Shown here: positions 57,991-64,000 of the stretch, one piece after another
Position numbering within the stretch: position 1 is the stretch's first letter
Layout of the letters: each line of letters begins with the position of its first letter
NCBI RefSeq assembly: GCF_003937945.1
Contig: NZ_RSEC01000061.1
Span: 310,001 to 374,000 of the forward strand
Reading direction: 5' to 3'
Length of the DNA: 64,000 nucleotides
Source of the DNA: Amycolatopsis eburnea
GTDB lineage: Bacteria; Actinomycetota; Actinomycetes; Mycobacteriales; Pseudonocardiaceae
The notes under the pieces: model-generated
Told to the model about the DNA's origin: nothing
Seen by the model: the letters and a program-made list of their open reading frames with translations, nothing else
Database searches by the model: none
Translations under genes and position numbers: made by a program

Positions 57991-58586
57991 GCCCGCAGGT
58001 TCTCGATGCCGACGTCGAGCGCCGCTTCGAGGTGATCGATGCGGCCGGTCGAGAGCATCACCACCACGCCGCCCTGGATCCCCGCCAGCAGGGCGGCCGC
58101 GGTGCGTTCGGGGTCGGCGTCCGCGGCGACCTCGCCGGCGGCTTGCAGGTGGCGGATGCCGGCCGCAATTTCGTCCTGCCACCGCTTCAGCATCCCGCTC
58201 ACCACCTTCTGCGCGCCGGGCGTCGCGCGGCCCAGCTGCGAGATGAGCACGTTGAGCGGGCAGTGCTGTCCCCGCGCGGTGTAGTGCTCGACGACCGTGT
58301 CGCGCCAGCGCCGCCACGCCGCCCACGACGTCAATCCACCGAGTTGCGGCTGCTGGGCCGCGATGACCTGGTCCGCTTCGTACTCGGCCACCTCCAGCAG
58401 CAGATCGTCCTTGCCGCCGGGGAAGTAGTGGAAGAGCTGGCTCTTGCTCGTGCCGGTCCGCGCCCGGATGTCGTCCAGCGTCGTGACGGCGACGCCGCGC
58501 TCCCGGATTTCCTCCGCTGCGCCTTCGACGATCCGCTGCCGGGTCGCGGCGCCCTTGGCGGTGAACTGCCTGGTAGCTGGACTCAC
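57975..58586 (-). CDS. TetR-family regulator
   Basis: 203 residues; GTG at 58584-58586, six bases after TAGATT, a leaderless arrangement. HTH: QRIVEGAAEEIRERGVAVTT, RTGTSKSQLFHYFPGGKDDL. The C-terminal domain (GQHCPLNVLISQLGRATPGA, LAGIQGGVVVMLSTGRID) is TetR_C of the YxaF/AefR type, related to the TetR at 51699. No partner gene shares its promoter except the divergent RsbW-like gene 96 bases away. Confidence 0.9.
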   Translation of the reverse strand: MSPATRQFTAKGAATRQRIVEGAAEEIRERGVAVTTLDDIRARTGTSKSQLFHYFPGGKDDLLLEVAEYEADQVIAAQQPQLGGLTSWAAWRRWRDTVVEHYTARGQHCPLNVLISQLGRATPGAQKVVSGMLKRWQDEIAAGIRHLQAAGEVAADADPERTAAALLAGIQGGVVVMLSTGRIDHLEAALDVGIENLRASGNR

Positions 58587-58592
58587 GGGTCC

Positions 58593-58598
58593 AATCTA
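58593..58598 (-). promoter_or_regulatory. -10 element of a leaderless TetR promoter
   Basis: TAGATT on the minus strand, with six bases to the GTG start. No ribosome site is present. No convincing -35. Confidence 0.5.
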
Positions 58599-58682
58599 GT
58601 CCGTTCGGGCGATTTCGGCCCGGTGGGGTGTGGACGCCCCGGCGAAGGGGGAATCGATTTCCCGGCCGGGGAGGGAAATCGC

Positions 58683-59066
58683 ATGCTGCTGGACAAGTTC
58701 GCCTTCGACCGGGAGCCCGCACAGGTCCGCCGGGTCCGCTCCTGGGTGCGCGACCGCCTGGCCGCGACCGAAGAGGTGCCGGACGAGGTCGCGGCGGACG
58801 TCGTGCTGATCGCGGGGGAGCTGGCGGCGAACGCCGTCCGCCACGCGACGGGACCGGTGCGCGCGCTGCTGACGTGCGCGGACTCGACGGTGTGGATCGG
58901 CATCGAGGACTCCGGCGGCGCGGCGTGGTTCGACCCGGCGGCCCCCGACGTGGCCCCGGTCGGCACCGGGCTGGCGTTGATCGCGGCGTGCAGCCGACGG
59001 CGGGGACACTTCCACCGGGCGGACGGCGGCAAGACGGTCTGGGCGGAGATCCCGATCGGCTCGTGA
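58683..59066 (+). CDS. RsbW-like anti-sigma ATPase / HATPase domain protein
   Basis: 127 residues; GGGGAGGG upstream of the ATG. GHKL motifs: N-box AGELAANAVRHATG, G1 GIEDSGG, G2 GTGLALIAACS. A stand-alone HATPase_c of this size is the RsbW/SpoIIAB-like serine kinase typical of actinomycetes, which phosphorylates an anti-anti-sigma factor or binds a sigma. No partner lies beside it. It is followed by a gene-free repeat zone. Confidence 0.9.
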   Translation: MLLDKFAFDREPAQVRRVRSWVRDRLAATEEVPDEVAADVVLIAGELAANAVRHATGPVRALLTCADSTVWIGIEDSGGAAWFDPAAPDVAPVGTGLALIAACSRRRGHFHRADGGKTVWAEIPIGS

Positions 59067-59201
59067 CCTGGTCCGGATGTCATGAACGACTCTTTCATGG
59101 CGTCCGGTGACAGGGGCCCGGCAAAGTCGCGCCGGGGCCGGCCGCTCGGTCTGAACCGACCGGTGCCGGCCGCGGCGAGTTGAGCCGGGCGGCCCTGTGG
59201 T

Positions 59202-59254
59202 GTCTTGAATGAGTCATTCAGGACCTCCGAAGACCTGAATGACTCATTCAAGAC
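59202..59254. repeat. perfect 21-bp-arm hairpin
   Basis: 59202-59222 (begins GTCTTGAATGAGTCATTCAG) and its exact reverse complement 59234-59254 with an 11-base spacer. Each arm also contains its own palindrome TGAATGA-G-TCATTCA. Transcripts of either strand would form a very stable stem. Confidence 0.9.
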
Positions 59255-59403
59255 GTCGGCGAAGCCCGCCGCCGGGCAAACCGCCGCGACTTTGCCGGAG
59301 CCCTGGCGTCCGGCGAGGTGAACGACCCTTTCATGGCGTCCGGCGACAGGGCTCCGGCAGAGTCGCGCCGGCGAGTGGGTGACCGGCGGCCGAGTCGCGT
59401 GGC

Positions 59404-59489
59404 CGCGTGGTCGGCCCGGCGCCGCGGGGATGTCATGAAAGGGTCGTTCATGTCGTCCGGCGAGATGAACGACTCTTTCATGACATCCC
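59404..59489. repeat. 84-bp interspersed repeat, copy 2, with 25-bp-arm hairpin
   Basis: Bases 59404-59487 match 891-974 at 82 of 84 positions. The hairpin arms are 59427-59451 and 59465-59489 (one mismatch), spacer 13 bases. It ends 15 bases before the stop of the LAL regulator gene and may end its transcript. Confidence 0.88.
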
Positions 59490-59504
59490 GCGCACCGCGG
59501 CGCG

Positions 59505-62393
59505 TCAGTGGGGCGTGTTGCGGGCGTACTCCGTCAACGCGCTGCGGTTCTGCAGGTTCGACTTCGCCATCAGGCTGGCCACGTGCTTCTCCACCGTCCG
59601 CGGGGAAATGTGCAGCCGCCGGGCGATGTCCTTGTTGCCCATGTTGTCCGCCAGCAGCTGCAGCACCTCGTACTCGCGGACCGTCACCCCCGCCGAACGC
59701 AGGCCGGCCGGGAGGCGGTCGGAGCCCGTGCGGCGCTGGCCGACCGCGACGCCCGTCTTGCGCAGCAGGCCGCGGCACGCGCTCGCCACCGCCGTCACGT
59801 CCGCCTGGTGGAAGTACTCCTCCGCTTCCTTGAGCCACGTCACCGGGTCGCCCCAGCCGTCGGCCGCGGCGGATTCCGCCACCATGCGCAGGCCCAGGTG
59901 GCGGCTCATCGGGAACGGGGACGCCGCTTCGATCGCGGCCGCGACCGCCTCGTCGGCCAGCTCCGGAGAGCCGGCGCGGCCGTGGCGGACCGCGTCGCCC
60001 AGCAGGACGAACTGGCGGTTCCAGCGCATGCCGCTCACCGCCGCCGGGGGACGCTCCGGAGGGGCCGTGCCGTCGAGGGCCTCGATCAGCAGGCGCAGGC
60101 CGTGCTGGCCCGCCAGGTGGAAGCGGCTCGGCTGGCGCTCCTCCAGGGCCAGCACCTGCGCGAGCTCGCGGCGGGCGCGTTCGGCGTCCTCCTCCAGCAG
60201 CGAGCAGAACACCTGTGCCAGCCCGACGCTCAGTACCATCTCCTGCGCGCTGTTGCCGCCCTCGGCGCGGAAGTCGTCGAGGGCGGCTTCCATCCGGGGC
60301 CGGTCCGCCTGGTGGGCGGCCACCATCGCGCGCGTCATGTGCGTGTACTGCAGCAGCGCCACCAGCCGGAGCCGGCCCAGCACCGCGAGGTTTTCGTCGA
60401 GGATGCGCTCGGCGTGGGCGAACTCGCCGCGCATCACCGCGTGCACCGCGCGGCTCGCGTCGACCGCGCAGGTGAGCGTGATCGCGCCGGTGCGCTGGGC
60501 CTCCGCGCGGGCGAGGTCGAACGTGCGGACGTCGCCCTCGGCGAGCATCCGGTGGCCGCCGAGGCGGACCAGCACCTGGGTGCGCAGGTGCGTGAGCTGG
60601 TGGCGCTCGGCCAGCCGCCGCGCCAGCTGCAGGTAGCGCTCGGCCTCGGCCAGATCCGTCTCCAGCGCCACCATGCCGAGCACCTGCAACGCCTGGCACG
60701 ACACGAACGGCACGCCGGCGCGCTCGGCGACCTGCCACGCCTGTTCGGCGAGCCGGCGGGCGCGTTCGGTGTGCGCCGGGCCCGGGATGTCCAGCCACAG
60801 CGTCGCTTCGACGGCGTCGAGGCCCGCCTTCTGCTCCTCGGTCATCTCGCCGCCGAGCGGGGCGCGGGCTTGCTCGATCTGGTTGAGGCACTCGTCGTGC
60901 CGCCCGCCGATGTAGGCCGCCCACGCCAGCTGGACGTGCAGGTCGACCGCGCGCTCCAGCCGGCCGATCTCCGCGAAGCGAGCGGAAAACTCGACCGCGC
61001 GGTCGAACTGCCCGGTCTGCCCGAGCGCGTGCAGCAGCGACTCCAGCGCGTCGGCGCGGTCGTCGGGGCTCGCCGTGGCCAGCAGGTCGACGGCGCGGGT
61101 CAGCATGGTCACCGCCGAGTCGGCCGCGCCGCCGTCGAGGGCGCGGCGGCCGGCCTCGGCGAACAGCCGCCCGGCACCCGGGTGGTCCAGCGCCGTCAGC
61201 CGCAACGCCGCCGCCAGCGCGCACAGCTCGCCGGGCAGGCCCGGGTGCAGCTGCTCGACGGCGTCCGCGGCCCGGCGCGCCAGGTTCGCCTTCGTCGACG
61301 GCACGAGCCGCGCGAGCAGCGCCTCCGCGGTGAGCGGGTGGCGGAAGGCGTACCAGCCGGGCGTGGTCTCGTCGGTGGTCACCAAGTGCGCGGCGACGCT
61401 CGCGCTGATGTGGTTGTGCAGCATGCGGTCGTCCATGTCGGTGACCGCCTGCACGACCGAAAGCGGGAACCGCCTGCCCAGCACGGCGGCCACCGACAGC
61501 AGCGTTTCGCCGTCCGACCCGAGTGCGTCGACGCGCGCGGCGATGCTGCTGATCAGCGCCTCCGGCACGCGGGCCTGCAGCTCGCCGACGACCTGCCAGC
61601 CGTGCGCGCCGCCGACGAGCAGGCCGTCGGTGACCATGCCGTGCAGCAGTTCTTCGACGACGAACGGGACGCCTTCGCTGTTCTGCCACAACAGGTTCGC
61701 GACGGCGGCGGGGACCGCGGCCGGCTCGGTTTCCAGGCAGGCGGCGGCGAACTCGCGGGTGCGCGCGGCGTCGAGGCGGGTCAGTTCGAAGGTGTGGCTG
61801 GCCGAGCGCTGCGACGCCGCCGTCGCGAGCCGGAGCGCCTCACCCGGCTCGTTGCGCAGGGTGCCGATCAGCATCACCCGGCTCGACGCCAGGTTGTCGA
61901 CGAGGTATTCGACGATGAACAGGGTTTCGGCGTCCGCGTTGTGCAGGTCTTCCAGCACGATCAGGCAGCCGCCTTCGCGCCCGGCCACCGACAGCAGCCG
62001 GAACACGGCCTCGGCGAGGACGAGGAGGTTGCCGTTGTCGTGCGGGCGGTCGCCGCGGTACCAGTCGGGGACGAGCCGGGCGAGCACCGGCACGAGCGGG
62101 TCGAGTTCGGGCGCCGCGGGCGGGTGGCCGCCGCGGAAGTGCGAGAGCAGGGCCTCGGCCAGCGGCCGGAACGGGACCATCGGCCCGATCGAGCTGGCTC
62201 GCCCGCGCAGCACGGGGAGCCCGGTCGCCAGTGCCCGCGCGGCGACGTCGGCGGCGAGCCGGGACTTCCCGATCCCGCCCTCGCCGACAAGGAAGAAGGC
62301 CCCACCGTGGTCGGTGCGGGCCTTCTCCAGAGCCTGGGACAGCGCGCCGAGCTCCCTGTCGCGCCCGATCAGGCGCGTCGATCGGATGCCCAT
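59505..62393 (-). CDS. LAL-family LuxR regulator (AAA ATPase plus LuxR HTH)
   Basis: 962 residues from the ATG at 62391-62393, seven bases after TATAGT; a GTG nine bases upstream is inside that promoter. Walker A is LVGEGGIGKSRLAADVAARA (about 38-57), Walker B LIVLEDLHNAD. Residues 330-870 are TPR-like helical repeats. The C-terminal HTH is AGVTVREYEVLQLLADNMGN, KDIARRLHISPRTVEKHVAS. LAL proteins are cluster-situated activators of secondary metabolism. Adjacent and same-strand to the lanthipeptide genes, it is the likely pathway activator, though it has its own promoter after a terminator. Confidence 0.93.
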   Translation of the reverse strand: MGIRSTRLIGRDRELGALSQALEKARTDHGGAFFLVGEGGIGKSRLAADVAARALATGLPVLRGRASSIGPMVPFRPLAEALLSHFRGGHPPAAPELDPLVPVLARLVPDWYRGDRPHDNGNLLVLAEAVFRLLSVAGREGGCLIVLEDLHNADAETLFIVEYLVDNLASSRVMLIGTLRNEPGEALRLATAASQRSASHTFELTRLDAARTREFAAACLETEPAAVPAAVANLLWQNSEGVPFVVEELLHGMVTDGLLVGGAHGWQVVGELQARVPEALISSIAARVDALGSDGETLLSVAAVLGRRFPLSVVQAVTDMDDRMLHNHISASVAAHLVTTDETTPGWYAFRHPLTAEALLARLVPSTKANLARRAADAVEQLHPGLPGELCALAAALRLTALDHPGAGRLFAEAGRRALDGGAADSAVTMLTRAVDLLATASPDDRADALESLLHALGQTGQFDRAVEFSARFAEIGRLERAVDLHVQLAWAAYIGGRHDECLNQIEQARAPLGGEMTEEQKAGLDAVEATLWLDIPGPAHTERARRLAEQAWQVAERAGVPFVSCQALQVLGMVALETDLAEAERYLQLARRLAERHQLTHLRTQVLVRLGGHRMLAEGDVRTFDLARAEAQRTGAITLTCAVDASRAVHAVMRGEFAHAERILDENLAVLGRLRLVALLQYTHMTRAMVAAHQADRPRMEAALDDFRAEGGNSAQEMVLSVGLAQVFCSLLEEDAERARRELAQVLALEERQPSRFHLAGQHGLRLLIEALDGTAPPERPPAAVSGMRWNRQFVLLGDAVRHGRAGSPELADEAVAAAIEAASPFPMSRHLGLRMVAESAAADGWGDPVTWLKEAEEYFHQADVTAVASACRGLLRKTGVAVGQRRTGSDRLPAGLRSAGVTVREYEVLQLLADNMGNKDIARRLHISPRTVEKHVASLMAKSNLQNRSALTEYARNTPH

Positions 62394-62400
62394 CGCGGTC

Positions 62401-62406
62401 ACTATA
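62401..62406 (-). promoter_or_regulatory. -10 element of a leaderless LAL-regulator promoter
   Basis: TATAGT (minus strand), five of six to consensus, seven bases before the ATG. No -35 is convincing. The sequence ACTATCCGG near 62462 resembles the area as an imperfect direct repeat. Confidence 0.6.
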
Positions 62407-62410
62407 TCCG

Positions 62411-62459
62411 GACGGACCCCCTCCGGGCGTAGGTCGAAATACCGACGCCCGGGTCCGTC
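62411..62459 (-). terminator. two-tier hairpin after the precursor-peptide genes
   Basis: Outer stem GACGGACCC (62411-62419) with GGGTCCGTC (62451-62459); inner stem GGGCGTAGGT (62425-62434) with ACCGACGCCC (62441-62450), one mismatch. It lies between the last peptide gene and the regulator and likely ends the peptide transcript. Confidence 0.75.
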
Positions 62460-62462
62460 TCA

Positions 62463-62636
62463 CTATCCGGGGAACGCGCCCGTGACGACCGTGATGTCCA
62501 TCGTGGTCAGGGAGTTCTGGCTGACCCGCGCCGCCTTGCCGGACAGCGCGTGGTTGCGCGCGCCCGTCCGGGCCGACGTCGGGAGGGTCAAGTCGCCGAT
62601 CGGGTTGTCCGTGCCGGCGAAGTCGTGCTCGGTCAT
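62463..62636 (-). CDS. cysteine-free lanthipeptide-like precursor peptide 1 (57 aa)
   Basis: Starts MTEHDFAGTDNPIGDLTLPT, then ARTGARNHALSG, then a Ser/Thr-rich tail RVSQNSLTTMDITVVTG ending FPG. ATG at 62634-62636 with GGAG upstream. Leader and LSG boundary match peptide 2 at most positions and peptide 3 partly. The LSG/ALSG step resembles a double-glycine-type cleavage site of LanT peptidases (inference). No Cys, so thioether rings cannot form within it; Ser/Thr could still be dehydrated. Too short and GC-biased to rule out wholly, but three paralogues in a row support it. Confidence 0.82.
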   Translation of the reverse strand: MTEHDFAGTDNPIGDLTLPTSARTGARNHALSGKAARVSQNSLTTMDITVVTGAFPG

Positions 62637-62680
62637 GCAGGTGGCTCCACTCTCGGTAGTCGTACGGGGTTAAACGGAAG

Positions 62681-62851
62681 CTATTCGGCGAAGGCGACGG
62701 TGAAGACCGGCGTGATGTCGAGGGTGCTCAGGCTGTTCTGGCTCAGCCGCGGCGCCTGGCCGGACAGCGCGCGGTTGCGGGCGCCGGTGCGGGTGGACAC
62801 CGGGAGGGTCAGGTCGCCGACGGGGTTCTCGGGGAAGTCGTGCTCGGTCAT
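62681..62851 (-). CDS. cysteine-free lanthipeptide-like precursor peptide 2 (56 aa)
   Basis: Starts MTEHDFPENPVGDLTLPVST, then RTGARNRALSG, then APRLSQNSLSTLDITPV and a hydrophobic end TVAFAE. ATG at 62849-62851 with GAAGGCGAA upstream. It is the closest relative of peptide 1 (about 60 percent by eye). Tail positions R-(L/V)-S-Q-N-S-L-x-T are shared. No Cys. Confidence 0.83.
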   Translation of the reverse strand: MTEHDFPENPVGDLTLPVSTRTGARNRALSGQAPRLSQNSLSTLDITPVFTVAFAE

Positions 62852-62889
62852 GGGATTCGCCTTCGGTGCCGGGGGATGGGGGAAAGGAG

Positions 62890-63069
62890 TCAGAGAGCGA
62901 AGGTGCCGTTGGTGACGACCGTCGGCGAACCGAGCGTGTCGAGCGTGACGCCGGAGAGCCGGGGCCGGGTGCCCGCGAGCGCCTGGTTGCGCGCGCCGGC
63001 GTGGTTCGCCTGCGGGAGCACCAGGGCGCCGACGGTGGCTTCGGCGGTCTCGGTCGTGGTTTCGCGCAT
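62890..63069 (-). CDS. cysteine-free lanthipeptide-like precursor peptide 3 (59 aa)
   Basis: Starts MRETTTETAEATVGALVLPQ, then HAGARNQALAG, TRPRLSGVTLDTLGSPTVVT and ends NGTFAL. ATG at 63067-63069 with GAGGAG eight bases upstream. The GARN.AL(A/S)G block and RLS..(S/T)L motif are those of peptides 1 and 2, while the first 12 residues differ. First peptide after the LanM gene (32 bases). No Cys. Confidence 0.82.
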   Translation of the reverse strand: MRETTTETAEATVGALVLPQANHAGARNQALAGTRPRLSGVTLDTLGSPTVVTNGTFAL

Positions 63070-63101
63070 CGGTGGTTCTCTCCTCGTGAAGGTGGGGCGG
63101 A

Positions 63102-64000
63102 TCAGCGGGTCGGGGCTTGCAGGAGCAGGGCGGACGGGACGCGGGGGCCGAAGCCGAGGCGCAGCAGGCCGTAGCCGATGCCGGCCAGGCCGGTGAGCAG
63201 GCCGGGGGAGGGCACGCCGTCCGGGGTGCCGCAGCGCGCGCCGTCCTGTTCGACGGCGGTCAGCAGCAGGCCGGTCCGGGTGGCGAGCGCGGCTTCCGCG
63301 CCGGCGTGGCCGGTCTCGGCGAGCACGCCGAGGACGTCGGTGATGCCGGTTTCGCCGTGGCAGAGCGACAAGTCGCGCAGCGGTTCCTGGGCGGCGAGGC
63401 GCCGGACCTGCTCGTCGAGGCCGCCGAGCACGTCGGGGTCGCCGGCGTAGGCGAGCACCTGGCCGGCCAGGCCGGAGCACCAGCCGTGCCCGGTCGCGGC
63501 CTTCGCGGGCGGCAGCGTCGCGGTCTCGCGCGGGTGCCCGGACAGGGCCCAGTCGACGCCGGCCGCGCCGTGCGCGAACCCGGGGTCGGCCAGGTCGGGG
63601 TCGATGGACCGGCTCGCGAGCTCGGCCGCGTAGGCACCGGCGAGCGCGGTGGCGGGCTCCAGGCCGGTCTGGGTGGCGACCGAGCGCAGCGCGACCAGCC
63701 CGCCGGCCAGCCCGGTGGTGAACCGCGGGGACGTCCGCGGTGTCGGGGCCGGCATCACCGCGACCGTGCGGGCGCAGAGGTCCAGCAGGTCCGGCCGGTC
63801 GAGCAGCCGCGCGAGGCGGGCCGCGGCGTAGGCGACGCCGCCGAGGCCGAGCAGGCCACCCGGCCCGGCCGCTTCGGCGAGTTCCGGGTCGGCTTCGAGC
63901 GCGGAAACCAGCGACGGCAGACCGGAAATCGCCTTGCCGGCCAGGTCCCGGTAGCGGTCGATGCCGGTCAGCTCGGCGAGCTGGGCGAGGAACAGCGCCA
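63102..64000 (-). CDS. lanM: LanM-type lanthipeptide synthetase, C-terminal cyclase part (5' end outside window)
   Basis: The frame is open to the window edge; about 299 residues are here. This is a LanC-like cyclase domain: GGLLGLGGVAYAAARLARLL, then FAHGAAGVDWALSG, zinc ligands in GHGWCSGLAGQVLAYAGD and LSLCHGETGITDVLGVL, and the LanM-type close SPGLLTGLAGIGYGLLRLGF, VPSALLLQAP. The zinc-binding Cys and Cys-His pair are intact, so cyclase activity is structurally possible. The dehydratase half must lie beyond 64000. It is transcribed toward the peptides. A fused kinase-lyase (class III/IV) is less likely because of the C-terminal signature. Confidence 0.9.
   Translation of the reverse strand, partial: ALFLAQLAELTGIDRYRDLAGKAISGLPSLVSALEADPELAEAAGPGGLLGLGGVAYAAARLARLLDRPDLLDLCARTVAVMPAPTPRTSPRFTTGLAGGLVALRSVATQTGLEPATALAGAYAAELASRSIDPDLADPGFAHGAAGVDWALSGHPRETATLPPAKAATGHGWCSGLAGQVLAYAGDPDVLGGLDEQVRRLAAQEPLRDLSLCHGETGITDVLGVLAETGHAGAEAALATRTGLLLTAVEQDGARCGTPDGVPSPGLLTGLAGIGYGLLRLGFGPRVPSALLLQAPTR

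Larger units (their letters stand above)
59067..59504. other. 438-bp gene-free zone packed with inverted and direct repeats
   Basis: No supportable gene. 59083-59135 and 59319-59371 are a direct repeat (48 of 53 identical), each carrying a TGAACGAC(T/C)CTTTCATGGC block. CCGGCAAAGTCGCG at 59118-59131 recurs inverted at 59285-59298. A 21-bp hairpin lies at 59202-59254 and a 25-bp hairpin at 59427-59489. All cores share the (A/T)TGAA(T/C)GACT(C)/TTTCATG vocabulary. The zone separates the RsbW-like gene from the convergent LAL regulator. Confidence 0.8.

Noticed and set aside
59067..59504. A CRISPR array
   Set aside because: Repeat units are few, not evenly spaced, palindromic and lack variable spacers; no cas gene is near.

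Overview
The window is very GC-rich, codon-biased actinomycete DNA. Gene content and style (three-component binuclear-iron monooxygenase operon, LAL-type LuxR regulator, lanthipeptide locus, many GTG starts, many ATGA/GTGA overlaps, several leaderless promoters) suggest a Pseudonocardiaceae member, most likely Amycolatopsis or a close relative. This placement is inference from gene content; no rRNA marker lies in the window, and I saw no tRNA, CRISPR array, transposase or phage gene.

Layout. 1-3.8 kb: the 3' end of a GH84 N-acetylglucosaminidase gene, a small membrane-protein gene, and two secreted proteins (a repeat-rich propeller-like protein and an NlpC/CHAP-like cysteine hydrolase). 4.0-8.6 kb: an ABC exporter, two-component pair and PadR/SnoaL-like genes. 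8.7-15.6 kb: an acyl-CoA synthetase with a KstR-like operator, a secreted alpha/beta hydrolase, an ECF sigma factor fused to an anti-sigma-like tail, and a secreted PQQ-type sugar dehydrogenase with a PKD domain. 15.7-21.5 kb: a TetR/NmrA divergon, a PadR-ABC exporter operon and a GH25-like protein. 21.6-33.1 kb: one LacI-controlled catabolic operon (LacI, two sugar permeases, binding lipoprotein, two ADP-ribosylglycohydrolase-like enzymes, ribokinase, a glycosidase-like/FGE-like fusion, CoA-transferase, CitE-like lyase). Almost all of its junctions overlap by 4 bases. 33.1-39.1 kb: assorted secreted, membrane and regulatory genes.

39.1-50.2 kb: a complete propane/alkane monooxygenase (prm/mim-type) locus. 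A divergent GAF-AAA-Fis regulator faces prmA-prmB-prmC-prmD, an amidohydrolase, a MIP18/PaaD-like protein, a zinc alcohol dehydrogenase and a dedicated GroEL-like chaperonin, closed by a strong terminator. The diiron ligands of PrmA have exactly the spacing of soluble methane monooxygenase. Two copies of a GTCTCAAATTGAGAC-type inverted repeat lie in the control regions, and two long palindromes separate prmA from prmB.

50.2-59.1 kb: small membrane genes, an acetyltransferase/TetR pair carrying three copies of one operator, an epoxide hydrolase, WYL and sigma-type regulators, a dehydrogenase, a GST-like reductase with its MarR, YceI, TetR and an RsbW-like kinase. 59.07-59.50 kb holds no gene but a dense set of nested inverted repeats, one of which is an 84-bp near-copy of a sequence at 0.9 kb. 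59.5-64.0 kb: a lanthipeptide-type locus read leftwards: the C-terminal part of a LanM synthetase (cut by the window edge), three tandem paralogous precursor-like peptides that contain no cysteine, a terminator, and a leaderless LAL regulator. The cysteine-free precursors beside an intact LanM cyclase zinc site are the most unusual system here; the LacI-controlled ADP-ribosylglycohydrolase/ribokinase/CoA operon is the second.
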